A stretch of DNA of 64,000 nucleotides from DASUPK01 sp963763955. Its GTDB lineage: Bacteria > Actinomycetota > Thermoleophilia > Solirubrobacterales > 70-9. A program made the translations under genes and the position numbers. Shown here in pieces: positions 51,133 to 59,376 of this stretch (position 1 is its first letter; the number at the start of each line of letters is the position of its first letter). The notes beneath the pieces were generated by a model. That model made no database searches. It saw only the letters and a list, made by a program, of their open reading frames with translations, and was not told where the DNA came from. Location of the stretch: positions 271,445 through 335,444 of the forward strand of contig CAVXQP010000009.1 of the NCBI GenBank assembly GCA_963763955.1. Direction: 5' to 3'.

Positions 51133-52019
51133 CCCTCTCCGGGCATACCCGCTGCCGCACCGACCGGATCAGGCTGGAGGGACCGGGCGCCGAGGCGCTC
51201 CGCCAGCTCATCGTCTGCACCCTCGCCGCCGATCAGGACCGGCGTGGCACTGGCCAGCGCCCTGATCTGGTTGGCGACAGCCTCGAACGGCTCCCGGGTC
51301 ACCGCTGCGAGCACCACGGCGTTCGGAGCGAGCTTCGCCACGGCGTCCGAGATCGTCTCGATCGGAGTGTCGCCGCCCAGGAGGGCGATGCGCCAGCCAC
51401 GCTCCCGCAGCACGAGGCCGAACGCGATCAGACCGAGGTCATGCTGCTCACCGGGCGGACCGGCGAGCAGCGCAAGCGGTCCGCCCCCGGCGCCCCAGTT
51501 GCGACCCAGGGACAGCATTCGCCCGCGCAGGAGGGCGGTCGCGAAATGCTCCTCTGCGACGGAGACCTCACCGCTCTCCCAGCGAGTGCCGATCGCGTTC
51601 AGGACGGGCAACAGCACGCGGCTTACGACCGCGTCGACCGTGAAGCGCGCGATTGCGTCGTCGAGGATCGCGTTCGCATCGGCCTCGTCGAAGCGGTCGA
51701 GGGCAGCGGCCAGCCGCTCGGCATGGTCGCTCCCCTCCTCGCCCTGCCCGGAGCGCGCGGCCGGAGATAGGGCTGAGGCCGTCAGCCGCGCGGCCTCGGC
51801 GGCCGAGACGCCCGAGTCGATCAGCGCCTTCATCGCTCTTACGCGCTCCTGGTCGCTCGTCCCGTAGAGGCGAAACCCGCCCGAGCTGCGCTGCGGCCGC
51901 AACAGGCCATACCGCCGCTCCCATGCCCGCAGCGTGTCCACCCCGACGCCGGTTCGCCGGCTCAGCTCGCCGATGCGAACGAGCGGCCCTTCCTCAGGTG
52001 TGGCGGGTGGGACAGACAT
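51129..52019 (-). CDS. carH: CarH/LitR-type MerR regulator with B12-binding domain
   Basis: 296 residues. N-terminal MerR winged helix (RIGELSRRTGVGVDTLRAWE, RRYGLLRPQRSSGGFRLYG). The middle is the four-helix cap: WESGEVSVAEEH shows the W-x9-EH motif of light-sensing CarH proteins. The Rossmann part has EQHDLG (ExHxxG), whose His is the lower axial ligand of cobalamin, and LLGGDTPIETI. CarH binds adenosylcobalamin in the dark, forms tetramers and represses; light breaks the Co-C bond and releases DNA. Photoreceptor function is inferred from these motifs. Divergent from a seven-gene operon. Confidence 0.9.
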   Translation of the reverse strand: MSVPPATPEEGPLVRIGELSRRTGVGVDTLRAWERRYGLLRPQRSSGGFRLYGTSDQERVRAMKALIDSGVSAAEAARLTASALSPAARSGQGEEGSDHAERLAAALDRFDEADANAILDDAIARFTVDAVVSRVLLPVLNAIGTRWESGEVSVAEEHFATALLRGRMLSLGRNWGAGGGPLALLAGPPGEQHDLGLIAFGLVLRERGWRIALLGGDTPIETISDAVAKLAPNAVVLAAVTREPFEAVANQIRALASATPVLIGGEGADDELAERLGARSLQPDPVGAAAGMPGEG

Positions 52020-52030
52020 TGGACAGACCC

Positions 52031-52107
52031 TTGACAGGCCTCAGGCTAGCTGTTAGAAGCGTACTCGTCAACTCTAGACAAACACTAGATAGGAACTCGA
52101 CAAGGAG
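52031..52107. promoter_or_regulatory. Overlapping face-to-face promoters and candidate CarH operator
   Basis: Plus strand: TTGACA (52031-52036), 17 nt, TAGAAG (52054-52059). Minus strand: TTGACG (52071-52066), 17 nt, TAGCCT (52048-52043). Downstream of the plus promoter CTAGACA (52074-52080) and CTAGATA (52085-52091) repeat with an 11-bp period, a fair operator candidate for CarH. AAGGAGG (52102-52108) is a strong ribosome-binding site for the gene at 52114. The elements are by-eye assignments. Confidence 0.6.
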
Positions 52108-52113
52108 GACGCG

Positions 52114-52338
52114 ATGAACCTGGACCACAGCGAAAGGACGCTTGCCGCCAGAGGGCTGTTCCTGGCCGCGGCACTGCTCTCGTTCGGGCTTTCGGTCGTC
52201 CTCTACTTCACCGGAGAGCACACGGACGGCATCTTCGTCGGGCTCTGGGTGCCCTCGATTCTCGCGCTGGGGGCGTTCCTCGCTCCCCGGCGTGTGCCGG
52301 GGCCGGTCGACGGCTCCATCGAGGGGGCGACCCGATGA
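52114..52338 (+). CDS. Small two-helix membrane protein
   Basis: 74 residues from ATG 52114, with a consensus ribosome-binding site. Two membrane spans (about residues 12-31, LFLAAALLSFGLSVVLYF, and 39-56, GIFVGLWVPSILALGAFL) and a short polar tail. No family recognised. First gene of the operon divergent from carH; overlaps the next by ATGA. Confidence 0.8.
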   Translation: MNLDHSERTLAARGLFLAAALLSFGLSVVLYFTGEHTDGIFVGLWVPSILALGAFLAPRRVPGPVDGSIEGATR

Positions 52339-52517
52339 TCGGCATCTTCCTGTACGGCGTCTTTGTCTTCGCCCTGGTCTCCGCAGCCCTGGGCCTGCTC
52401 GGCTGGGGCATCGTCAACGAGCGTCGCGACCGCACGCAGTTCGAGCAGGGCCGCCAGGTCTTCGGCGATGAGGCGGCGCTCGAGGTCTCGAGCGAGCCCG
52501 AGGGGGCTCCGCGATGA
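52335..52517 (+). CDS. Small one-helix membrane protein
   Basis: 60 residues. One membrane span at about 2-25 (IGIFLYGVFVFALVSAALGL) followed by a charged cytoplasmic-type tail (NERRDRTQFEQGRQVFGDEA). Overlaps both neighbours as ATGA, so translation is coupled. Together with the preceding gene it looks like a small two-component membrane pair; function unknown. Confidence 0.75.
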   Translation: MIGIFLYGVFVFALVSAALGLLGWGIVNERRDRTQFEQGRQVFGDEAALEVSSEPEGAPR

Positions 52518-53497
52518 CGGGCCTGATCGACCGCGCTCTCGATCTCACGGTGGTTCCGGGCTATTCCCGCCTCGGCTATCGCATGCGACACCTCAACTGG
52601 GAGGAAGCGGTAGGGCGAAACCTGAGGGGCCGGACCGTCCTCGTCACCGGTGGGAGCTCAGGCGTCGGTGAGGCTGCCTGCGCAGGGTTCGCCTCCGCGG
52701 GCGCGGACGTCCACATCCTGGCCCGTGACTACGACCGGGCGGTACGGGCAATCGGCCGGATCGAGTCGCGGCTGCCGATGCCAGGGGGCGCCATCAAGCT
52801 CGAGCTCTGCGACCTCTCCGATCTCTCGGAGGTGCGGCGGTTCGCCGAGAGCTTCCAGGCGCGCTTCGACCGTCTCGATCTCCTCGTCAACAACGCCGGG
52901 GTGCTTCCAGAGGTGCGCACCCACACTCCGGACGGGGTCGAGCTGACGTTCGCGACCAACGTCCTCGGACCGTTCCTGCTCACCTCTCTCTTCCTCCCCA
53001 TCCTGCTCGCGGCTGCGCCGGCGCGGGTGATCACCGTCTCCTCGGGCGGGATGTACACGACCCGGTTGCGGCCCGAGGATCTTCAGCTCGAGACTGAGCC
53101 CTTCGACGGCGCGCGCTTCTACGCCCACACCAAGCGTGCGCAGGTCGCCCTCAACCGAACCTGGGCCGAGAGATTCCCGGCCGATCACATCGCCTTCCAC
53201 GCGATGCATCCCGGTTGGGTCGACACGCCCGGCCTCCGGACTTCAATGCCGCGCTTCCGGCGGGTGATGCGCCCGCTGCTGCGCGACGCTCGCCAGGGCG
53301 CCGACACGGCCGTCTGGCTCGGGAGTCATCCGGATCTCGAGCCGGCAACCGGCGGCTTCTGGCAGGACCGCGCGCCGCGGCCCGAGCACCGCATCCGTTC
53401 GACTCGCGAGACCCACGCGGACCGAGAACGGCTCTGGCGGGAGTGTGAGCGCCTCTGCACCGCCTCGGAGGCCCCGAGAGCGGCAGCGATCTGCTGA
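52514..53497 (+). CDS. Short-chain dehydrogenase/reductase (DHRS12-like)
   Basis: 327 residues. Cofactor motif VLVTGGSSGVGEAACAGFAS, NNAG (LLVNNAGVLPE) and the catalytic YAHTKRA (YxxxK) with an upstream SSGG Ser. An N-terminal extension of about 40 residues (LIDRALDLTVVPGYSRLGYR) and a C-terminal extension resemble the DHRS12-like SDRs that accompany SRPBCC and FAD-oxidoreductase genes. The substrate is unknown, probably a lipid or isoprenoid. Confidence 0.9.
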   Translation: MTGLIDRALDLTVVPGYSRLGYRMRHLNWEEAVGRNLRGRTVLVTGGSSGVGEAACAGFASAGADVHILARDYDRAVRAIGRIESRLPMPGGAIKLELCDLSDLSEVRRFAESFQARFDRLDLLVNNAGVLPEVRTHTPDGVELTFATNVLGPFLLTSLFLPILLAAAPARVITVSSGGMYTTRLRPEDLQLETEPFDGARFYAHTKRAQVALNRTWAERFPADHIAFHAMHPGWVDTPGLRTSMPRFRRVMRPLLRDARQGADTAVWLGSHPDLEPATGGFWQDRAPRPEHRIRSTRETHADRERLWRECERLCTASEAPRAAAIC

Positions 53498-53520
53498 CTA
53501 CCGAGAGAGAGGAACACGAG

Positions 53521-53991
53521 ATGGCGAGATACACCGGAACGATCGAAGCACCACACGGCGCGGAGGACGTGTGGCATTACCTGGCGGACCTTCGCTCGGT
53601 CGAGGAGTGGGATCCCAGCGTCGACGAGGTGGAGCTGACCGGCGGCGAGCCGCGCACCGAGGGCGCCCGCTACCAGGTCGACGTGAGGTTCCGCGGTCGG
53701 AGCATCACCCTGCCCTACCGCATCGTCGAGATCGATCCCCCGCATCGAGTGGTTTTCGCGGCCGAGACCGACTCCGTCGTGGTGCGAGACGAGGCGCGGA
53801 TCAATCCGCTGGGGCCGTCCGTCAGCCGCGTGACCTGGGACGCGGACCTCCGGCTCCGCGGGATCCGGAGGCTGCTCGACCTTCCCCTGCGCGCAATCTT
53901 CAACCGCGTCGGAGAGGACGCGAAAGAGGGGCTGGGTGAGCGGCTTCGCAAGCCGGTGCTCGGCGAGCCGGTCCTCCAGGTCCACAGATGA
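53521..53991 (+). CDS. SRPBCC family (polyketide cyclase/START-like) protein
   Basis: 156 residues from ATG 53521, with GAGAGAGGAA upstream. TGTIEAPHGAEDVWHYLADL and VEEWDPSVDEVEL are the typical first strand, helix and WDP loop of SRPBCC proteins. These bind hydrophobic ligands in a deep cavity and sometimes act as cyclases or carriers. Overlaps the next gene as ATGA. Confidence 0.88.
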   Translation: MARYTGTIEAPHGAEDVWHYLADLRSVEEWDPSVDEVELTGGEPRTEGARYQVDVRFRGRSITLPYRIVEIDPPHRVVFAAETDSVVVRDEARINPLGPSVSRVTWDADLRLRGIRRLLDLPLRAIFNRVGEDAKEGLGERLRKPVLGEPVLQVHR

Positions 53992-55331
53992 GGCGGATCT
54001 CCGAGCACAGGCGGATCGCTGTCGTCGGGGCCGGTGTCTCCGGGCTCGTCGCCGCAGCGGAGCTCCACCGCGCGGGACATGACGTCCACGTCTTCGAGGC
54101 AGGCGACTACCCGGGTGGGCACACCAACACGATCGACGTCGAGACACCCGAGGGGCAGCTGGCGGTCGACACCGGCTTCATCGTCTTCAACGAGCTCAAC
54201 TACCCGAACTTCGAGCGGATGCTGGCCGAGCTCGGGGTCGCCTCGCAGCCGGCCGACATGAGCTTCTCCGTCTCGGACGGCCGCGGCGGCTTCGAGTGGG
54301 CGACCACCGGGCCACGGGGGTTGTTCGCGCGCCCGGCGCACGCGCTCGACCCGCGCTTTCACCGCATGCTCTGCGATCTGGTCCGCTTCAACCGCGAGGT
54401 CCGCAAGCTCGTCGGCGGCGGCGAGCGAGGGCCGTCGCTTCGTCGCTTCCTCGCGGACGGCGGCTACTCGGACTACTTCGTCGAGCGGCTGCTCGTCCCG
54501 CAGGCCTCGGCCGTGTGGTCGGCGGACCCGGCGCAGATGTGGAGGTTTCCCGCTGCCTTCCTCGCCCAGTTCTTCGACAACCATCGCGTTCTACAACTCC
54601 GGGGGAGGCCCTCCTGGCGGTCGATTACGGGAGGGTCCCGACGCTACGTCGAGGCGCTGATCGCGCCGTTTCACGAACGGGTCAACCTCCGCGCCCCGGT
54701 CCGGCGCGTCCACCGGGTGCCGGATGGGGTGGTGATCGCGCTCGATGACTCGTGCGAGCGCTTCGATGAGGTCGTGATCGCCGTCCACTCCGACGTCGCG
54801 CTCCGAATGCTCGCCGACCCGGCCCCCGCCGAGACCGACATCCTCGGCGCGATTCCCTACCAGCGGAACGAGGCCGTCCTCCACACCGACGCGAGCTTGA
54901 TGCCGCAGCGGCGCAGCGCCTGGGCGAGCTGGAACTATCACCTGATCGACCGGCCCATCGGCCGGACGACGGTGACGTACCACATGAACCGCCTGCAGTC
55001 GCTCGTCGCGGATCGCGACTATCTCGTCACGCTCAACCTGACCGAGGCGATCGACCCGGCGGCGGTCATCTGCAAGATCGATTACACCCATCCGGTCTTC
55101 ACGCCAGAGGGCGTGGCCGCGCAGCGCCGCTGGGCAGAGATCTCCGGCCTCAGACGGACCCACTACTGCGGGGCCTACTGGCGGTGGGGGTTCCACGAGG
55201 ATGGCGTCTGGTCGGCTTTGCGGGTGGCGGAAAGGCTCGGCGGCCGCGGGCCGCTGCCGAAGGCCGGGGAGCCCACACGGGTAAGTAAGCTCGCCGAGCC
55301 GGTCGCAGAGCAGCTGGCGGAGGCCGCATGA
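53988..55331 (+). CDS. FAD-dependent oxidoreductase, amine-oxidase-like (COG2907 type)
   Basis: 447 residues. RIAVVGAGVSGLVAAAELHR is the FAD-binding GxGxxG, then FEAGDYPGGHTNTIDVE (the GGR/GGH motif) and DTGFIVFNELNYPNFERML. The end GLRRTHYCGAYWRWGFHEDG with WSALRVAERLGG is the C-terminal FAD motif. This family is regularly found next to DUF1365 and is thought to act on membrane lipids or fatty acids (desaturase/oxidase-like); that role is inferred. Overlaps DUF1365 by ATGA. Confidence 0.92.
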   Translation: MRRISEHRRIAVVGAGVSGLVAAAELHRAGHDVHVFEAGDYPGGHTNTIDVETPEGQLAVDTGFIVFNELNYPNFERMLAELGVASQPADMSFSVSDGRGGFEWATTGPRGLFARPAHALDPRFHRMLCDLVRFNREVRKLVGGGERGPSLRRFLADGGYSDYFVERLLVPQASAVWSADPAQMWRFPAAFLAQFFDNHRVLQLRGRPSWRSITGGSRRYVEALIAPFHERVNLRAPVRRVHRVPDGVVIALDDSCERFDEVVIAVHSDVALRMLADPAPAETDILGAIPYQRNEAVLHTDASLMPQRRSAWASWNYHLIDRPIGRTTVTYHMNRLQSLVADRDYLVTLNLTEAIDPAAVICKIDYTHPVFTPEGVAAQRRWAEISGLRRTHYCGAYWRWGFHEDGVWSALRVAERLGGRGPLPKAGEPTRVSKLAEPVAEQLAEAA

Positions 55332-56074
55332 CGACCTCCGCCGTCTATGAGGGCTGGATTGCGCATCGTCGGGCGGGGGTAGTCCCCCGGTCCTTTGGCT
55401 ACCGCGTCTTCATGCCGCTGTTCGATCTCGAGGAGCTCCCCGGCCTCCTCGATGCGATTCCACTGTGGTCGGCGCGCCGCCCGGCCCCGGCGCGCTTCCG
55501 CGACGGCGACTATCTCCCCGGCCACGACGATTCACTGGCGGAGCGCGCGCGGAACCTGGTCGAGGCCCGCCTCGGCCGCCGGCCGGGGGGGCCCGTGCGC
55601 CTGCTGGCGAACCCGCGCTACCTCGGCGTCGGCTTCAACCCCGTCTCGTTCCTCTTCCTCCATAAGCCTGACGGCGGCCTCGACAGCGTCATCGCAGAGG
55701 TGACGAATACGCCATGGGGCGAGCGGACCGCGTACGTCTTGGACTGGGACGGTCACGCAGGAGATGAACCGATCACCTGCAGCTTCGAGAAGGGCATGCA
55801 CGTGTCCCCGTTCCAATCGATGGAGCAGACCTACGAGATCTCGGTGTCCCGGCCCGGCCAGAGACTCGGCGTTGTGATCCGCAATCAGGAGGGCGGCCGC
55901 GAGGTCTTCGTTGCTTCGATGGCACTACGCCGCTCCGAGGTCACCCGCTCGCGAATGCTGCGGCTGCTGTTCCGGTATCCGCCGATGACCGTCGCGACGC
56001 TCGCGCGTATCTACGTGAACGCGTTTCGACTCAAGCTTCGTGGAGCCCCGTTCCATCCCCATCCGGAGGTCTGA
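55328..56074 (+). CDS. DUF1365 family protein (COG3496)
   Basis: 248 residues. SAVYEGWIAHRRAGVVPRSF, the FMPLFDLEELPGLLDAIPLW, NPRYLGVGFNPVSFLFLHKP and FEKGMHVSPFQSM parts are characteristic of DUF1365. The function is unknown; it accompanies the COG2907 oxidoreductase and in many bacteria a cyclopropane-fatty-acid synthase-like methyltransferase, which is missing here. Last intact gene of the operon, 1 bp before the truncated CDF gene. Confidence 0.93.
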   Translation: MTTSAVYEGWIAHRRAGVVPRSFGYRVFMPLFDLEELPGLLDAIPLWSARRPAPARFRDGDYLPGHDDSLAERARNLVEARLGRRPGGPVRLLANPRYLGVGFNPVSFLFLHKPDGGLDSVIAEVTNTPWGERTAYVLDWDGHAGDEPITCSFEKGMHVSPFQSMEQTYEISVSRPGQRLGVVIRNQEGGREVFVASMALRRSEVTRSRMLRLLFRYPPMTVATLARIYVNAFRLKLRGAPFHPHPEV

Positions 56075-56075
56075 G

Positions 56076-56315
56076 ATGCGCATGCTCTTCGCGTATCTGA
56101 GCAAGCGCGATCCCGAACGAGGGTCATCGGAACCGAGAACACACCACGCCCGCACTGACGGCTTCGTCAGCGTGGGAGTGATGCTCAGCGCCGGGCTCGT
56201 CGCGATCGGTTTACCCCTGGCCGACCCGATCATCGCCATTGTCATTACCGGGGTGATTCTGCGCATCACCTGGCAGTCCTGGCAGACGGTGCACGGACGC
56301 GCCGACTCCCAGTAG
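56076..56315 (+). pseudogene. Fragment of a cation diffusion facilitator transporter
   Basis: 79 residues from ATG 56076. Residues 23-72 (HHARTDGFVSVGVMLSAGLV, LADPIIAIVITGVILRITWQ) match the middle transmembrane part of CDF metal transporters, including the HARTD motif with metal-site residues. The first three spans and the cytoplasmic domain (about 200 residues in total) are missing, and a stop follows at 56315. It is a gene remnant, although it sits 1 bp after DUF1365 and might still be translated. Confidence 0.75.
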
Positions 56316-56412
56316 GAGCGGCGTTTCTGGATCCGCTGAGGCAGGCTCTTACTTTGGACGAGAAGTGGAGTTCCCTTACGAATCGCTTGAGTCGGCGCCG
56401 TAGCCTCGCGTC

Positions 56413-56508
56413 ATGCAGATCACACGCGCCTTGTCAGCCCCATTTCGCGCCGCCGGCAGACTCGTCACCGGGCTTGCTCGGCGCTTGACGGGACGCCGCA
56501 ACAGCTAA
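56413..56508 (+). CDS. Possible 31-residue basic amphipathic peptide
   Basis: MQITRALSAPFRAAGRLVTG then LARRLTGRRNS. The peptide would be a cationic amphipathic helix. No good ribosome-binding site is seen and it overlaps the convergent gene by 4 bp. Low confidence; listed because the region otherwise has no gene. Confidence 0.25.
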   Translation: MQITRALSAPFRAAGRLVTGLARRLTGRRNS

Positions 56509-56705
56509 CCGAGAGCCGGCCAGTTATCCGGCGCTTCGCTCCTCATCGATTCGTAGCAACTGACGTGGAACTTGCCGACTGGCTCGAAGGCACCTCCAAC
56601 GGTGCCGGCCTCGAGTTCGGTTTTCTTCAGCGCCTCCCGCAAGGCAATGATCTCCGCACGGTACTCAGAGAGCTTTTTGCAATGGTCGCACCGCAGCGAG
56701 GCCAT
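56505..56705 (-). CDS. Small protein of unknown function with CxxC
   Basis: 66 residues from ATG 56705, with GGTGGATC upstream. ASLRCDHCKKLSEYRAEIIA has a CxxC near the start and a helical middle (LREALKKTELEAGT), then FHVSCYESMRSE with a third Cys. It could bind zinc. Function unknown. Confidence 0.5.
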   Translation of the reverse strand: MASLRCDHCKKLSEYRAEIIALREALKKTELEAGTVGGAFEPVGKFHVSCYESMRSEAPDNWPALG

Positions 56706-56802
56706 GGATCCACCCTATTGGCGGCAATGAACGACCGGCGCTCCGCGTCGGAGACCTATCCGTCGCGTGTGCGGAACGTTCCGAAGGGGTACAGACAAAG
56801 GC

Positions 56803-57171
56803 GTGTCAACGCTTGCCGTCATCGTCATCGTCGTCGTCGTCGTGCTGGCGTTGGTGCTGCTCGCAACCCGACGATTGGTCGAGACCCGGCGCCGCGAGCG
56901 GGAACGCGAACGTAAGCGAATTCGCGAGGAGGTTGCCGGACATCGCCAGGAAGCCGAGGCCCACGCCGTTACCGCGACGGAGAAGCAGGACGAGGCCGAG
57001 CATGAACGCGAACGCGCGGCGGAACATGCGGCGATCGCGGACGAACACGCAAAAGCCGCCAAGGAGCGCGAACGGCGTGCTGTCGACGCTGAGGGCCGTG
57101 CTGAGCGCGAAGGCCGTGCCGCCGGGCTGCACGATGAGCGGGCGGCCGAGCGTGAGCGCGAACTCGACTGA
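56803..57171 (+). CDS. Membrane-anchored coiled-coil protein
   Basis: 122 residues from GTG 56803. One membrane span at the start (LAVIVIVVVVVLALVLLA) followed by about 95 charged residues in a long heptad-like helix rich in Arg, Glu and Ala (ETRRRERERERKRIREEVAG). No catalytic domain. The family is common in actinobacteria but of unknown role. Confidence 0.7.
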   Translation: MSTLAVIVIVVVVVLALVLLATRRLVETRRRERERERKRIREEVAGHRQEAEAHAVTATEKQDEAEHERERAAEHAAIADEHAKAAKERERRAVDAEGRAEREGRAAGLHDERAAERERELD

Positions 57172-57579
57172 GCCGCAGGTCCCGGTCAGTCCCGCGCCAG
57201 ACACTCCCGCGCCTAACACTCCTCCTCGAAGCCGCCGGGTTGTCAGAGTAAGCCGCTCGCGGCATGGCGCCCGCCGTAGTGCATTCGGCGGTCTTGCAGG
57301 CGTCGGCCGCAGGCTTGCGACCCTTCCCTTCCCCCGCGGCTGGGATGCAAGGAGCGCCGGGGTGCCCCCTCGACCCAGCGGGCACCCTCGACGACTCCCT
57401 ATCCCGCGTTTCTCCGGCTCCTAGAAACCGAAGAGCAAGCGGAGTCGTTAGATACCCGCGAATCGCGGAGTCGAAATCGAGCGTGCTGAGCATTAACGCG
57501 ATCTTCACCTGGCGCTTGCACCCTGGCTCGTCCGCCACGATTCCGATCATCCGCAGCGGGCGCGAGATACTGCGAGGGG
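57172..57579. other. Region without a convincing gene
   Basis: About 400 bp. A plus-strand frame of 111 residues at 57264-57599 has no ribosome-binding site, no family signature and overlaps the next gene's start; I do not call it. No RNA gene or repeat was seen. Confidence 0.5.
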
Positions 57580-57978
57580 ATGTCGGAGGAGAACGTTGAG
57601 GTCGTGCGGACGGCGATGGACGCGTTCAATAGACGCGATGCCAAGACGTTCGCGGCTTACCTCGCTGAGGATGCGGAGATCGTGCCGATGCGAGCGGCAT
57701 TGGAGGGAACTGTCTATCGCGGGCCCGACGCTGCCTCGCAGTACTACGCGGCCGTCGACGAGAGTTGGGACAACCTCCGGTGGGAGGTCGAGGAGATCCG
57801 AGACGGCGGCGACTGGGTTCTCGCCTTAGGACGGATTCGCGGTCGCGGAGCTGACAGCGGCGCCGAGATTGACACCAGGGCCGGGTGGTTCGTTCGCTTC
57901 CGAGACGGACTGATAGCGAGCTTCCATACGTTCAGCGACCGAAGCGCGGCCCTCGAAGCCGCCGGCCTTTCGGAGTAG
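57580..57978 (+). CDS. SnoaL-like (NTF2 fold) protein
   Basis: 132 residues from ATG 57580. The start MSEENVEVVRTAMDAFNRRD is the signature of a large NTF2-like family that is greatly expanded in Thermoleophilia. A conserved VYRGPDAASQYYAA loop and WFVRFRDGLIASFHTFSDRS complete the fold. Substrate unknown; some relatives are isomerases or hydratases. Confidence 0.9.
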   Translation: MSEENVEVVRTAMDAFNRRDAKTFAAYLAEDAEIVPMRAALEGTVYRGPDAASQYYAAVDESWDNLRWEVEEIRDGGDWVLALGRIRGRGADSGAEIDTRAGWFVRFRDGLIASFHTFSDRSAALEAAGLSE

Positions 57979-58204
57979 GCCAGGGGCTCAGCGAGAGGGG
58001 CCGGACGGTGGCGAGTGACCACCCCGTCCTTGAACCGCTGTACGCGGTGGCGGGTGGCCCCCCCTCGCTCAACGCGTCTTGACGACGACAAACGGCTGTT
58101 GTAAATATCCGGCCTGTCGAATTGGAGCAAGACGGGCCGCCCGTCCAAATTGGGGAAAGGGCGAAACGGATTGCGTGTTTTCTTTTGAAAAGGAGGAGAC
58201 GCGA

Positions 58205-58558
58205 ATGCGACCTGTTGACGATTCCAACGTTGGCTCACCGGATCTCGCCATCAAGCCAGTCGAGATTCGATCTCATCAAAAGGGCGACTCGGTGACGATC
58301 ATCGTCGCCGGCGAGATCGACCTATCGACGGCAGGCAAGCTCGATGCCGCAATCCGGCACGCAGAGGACACCGTGATCGGACAGATCGTGGTGGACATGA
58401 CCGATCTCTCTTTCGTGGACTCCACTGGGCTGAGCGTTCTCCTGAGGGCGAGCGTGCGGAGCAGGGAGAACGGCAACCGGCTCAGCTTCGTCCCTTCTAA
58501 GCATGAGGCGGTCACCAGGCTCGTTGCCTTGACCGGAACGGGCGAGATGTTCGACTGA
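58205..58558 (+). CDS. STAS-domain anti-sigma factor antagonist
   Basis: 117 residues from ATG 58205, with AAAAGGAGGAG upstream. VTIIVAGEIDLSTAGKLDAA and VVDMTDLSFVDSTGLSVLL are typical of SpoIIAA/RsbV-like proteins; the Ser of DSTGL is the usual phosphorylation site. It should bind an anti-sigma factor/kinase, but neither a kinase nor a sigma factor lies nearby, so its partner is elsewhere. Confidence 0.92.
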   Translation: MRPVDDSNVGSPDLAIKPVEIRSHQKGDSVTIIVAGEIDLSTAGKLDAAIRHAEDTVIGQIVVDMTDLSFVDSTGLSVLLRASVRSRENGNRLSFVPSKHEAVTRLVALTGTGEMFD

Positions 58559-58615
58559 GCAGTCCCACCGTCGTTACCTCTCGGCGGTGTGGCAATAGGG
58601 GAACTGCGTATTGGA

Positions 58616-58649
58616 AGAAGCCTCCGACCGTGTACCGGTGGGGGCTTCT
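58616..58649 (+). terminator. Hairpin downstream of the STAS gene
   Basis: AGAAGCC (58616-58622) pairs with GGCTTCT (58643-58649), with further CC/GG pairs inside, then CCCTTT. A stable terminator-type hairpin 60 bp after the STAS stop. The surrounding 58559-58851 has no gene. Confidence 0.65.
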
Positions 58650-58851
58650 CCCTTTCGAGGCAAGTCGGGCAGCAGCCTGGGGTAGCAGCTACTCCCCAGC
58701 CGAGCTTGCCCCTTGGCGCGGGAGTTACCGACCTTCTGGCAGATGCTTCAACGGGTGGTCTAGGCAACGCTGAGAACTCTCGCCGCGCGGGTGTCGACAA
58801 AACCGCTGGTGGGTAAAGCGAGGACAGTCAAGAACCAGGGAAGGAGGAGCA

Positions 58852-59151
58852 GTGGGAATGGCCAAGACCAAGTCAGATAAGGAGCTCTACGGACGGCTCA
58901 GGGACACGGGCATCAGAAAGAGGGTCGCGAAGCGCGTCGCCGAGGCACTCCCGGCGAAGGGCCAGAAGAAGCCCGCCAGGGCCCATCGTCTCGCGGATGA
59001 GCTTTCGGCTGCGGCTGACACGATCAGGGAGCGCGCGGGCGGAGGCTCGCGGAAGCGCTCCAAAGCCGCGAAGAAGGCGGCGCGCACCCGCAAGACGAAG
59101 GCCGCGAAGCGCAGCAGCTCCGCGAAGAGGGCCGCGAGGTCCCGCCGGTAG
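58852..59151 (+). CDS. Lys/Ala/Arg-rich small protein
   Basis: 99 residues from GTG 58852 (AAGGAGG 5 nt before) or ATG 58858. The first 40 residues (KELYGRLRDTGIRKRVAKRV) form a conserved helical block, the last 40 are a histone-H1-like basic tail (KAAKKAARTRKTKAAKRSSS). It may bind nucleic acid. Function unknown. Confidence 0.75.
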   Translation: MGMAKTKSDKELYGRLRDTGIRKRVAKRVAEALPAKGQKKPARAHRLADELSAAADTIRERAGGGSRKRSKAAKKAARTRKTKAAKRSSSAKRAARSRR

Positions 59152-59376
59152 AACATCGATGAGCGCGGCCCTAGGTACCGCCGTTGCGGTGCCGGGCTGG
59201 CTCCCTTCGCACAACCCTTGCCGCCCCCACCCTCAACGGGGAGGAGAGGATGTCGATCACGGGCGTGTTCTTGCCGTTAGCGGGCGAGAGTGCGCTCGAG
59301 GGGTTTATCGCCGCAAATGTGGGTAATTGCTGCGAGCAGGTAACGACTCGCATGGATGCGAAAGGAGGGGTCGGAA

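Noticed and set aside
57264..57599. 111-codon plus-strand frame
   Set aside because: No ribosome-binding site, Pro/Arg/Ser-biased, and overlaps the SnoaL-like gene start.
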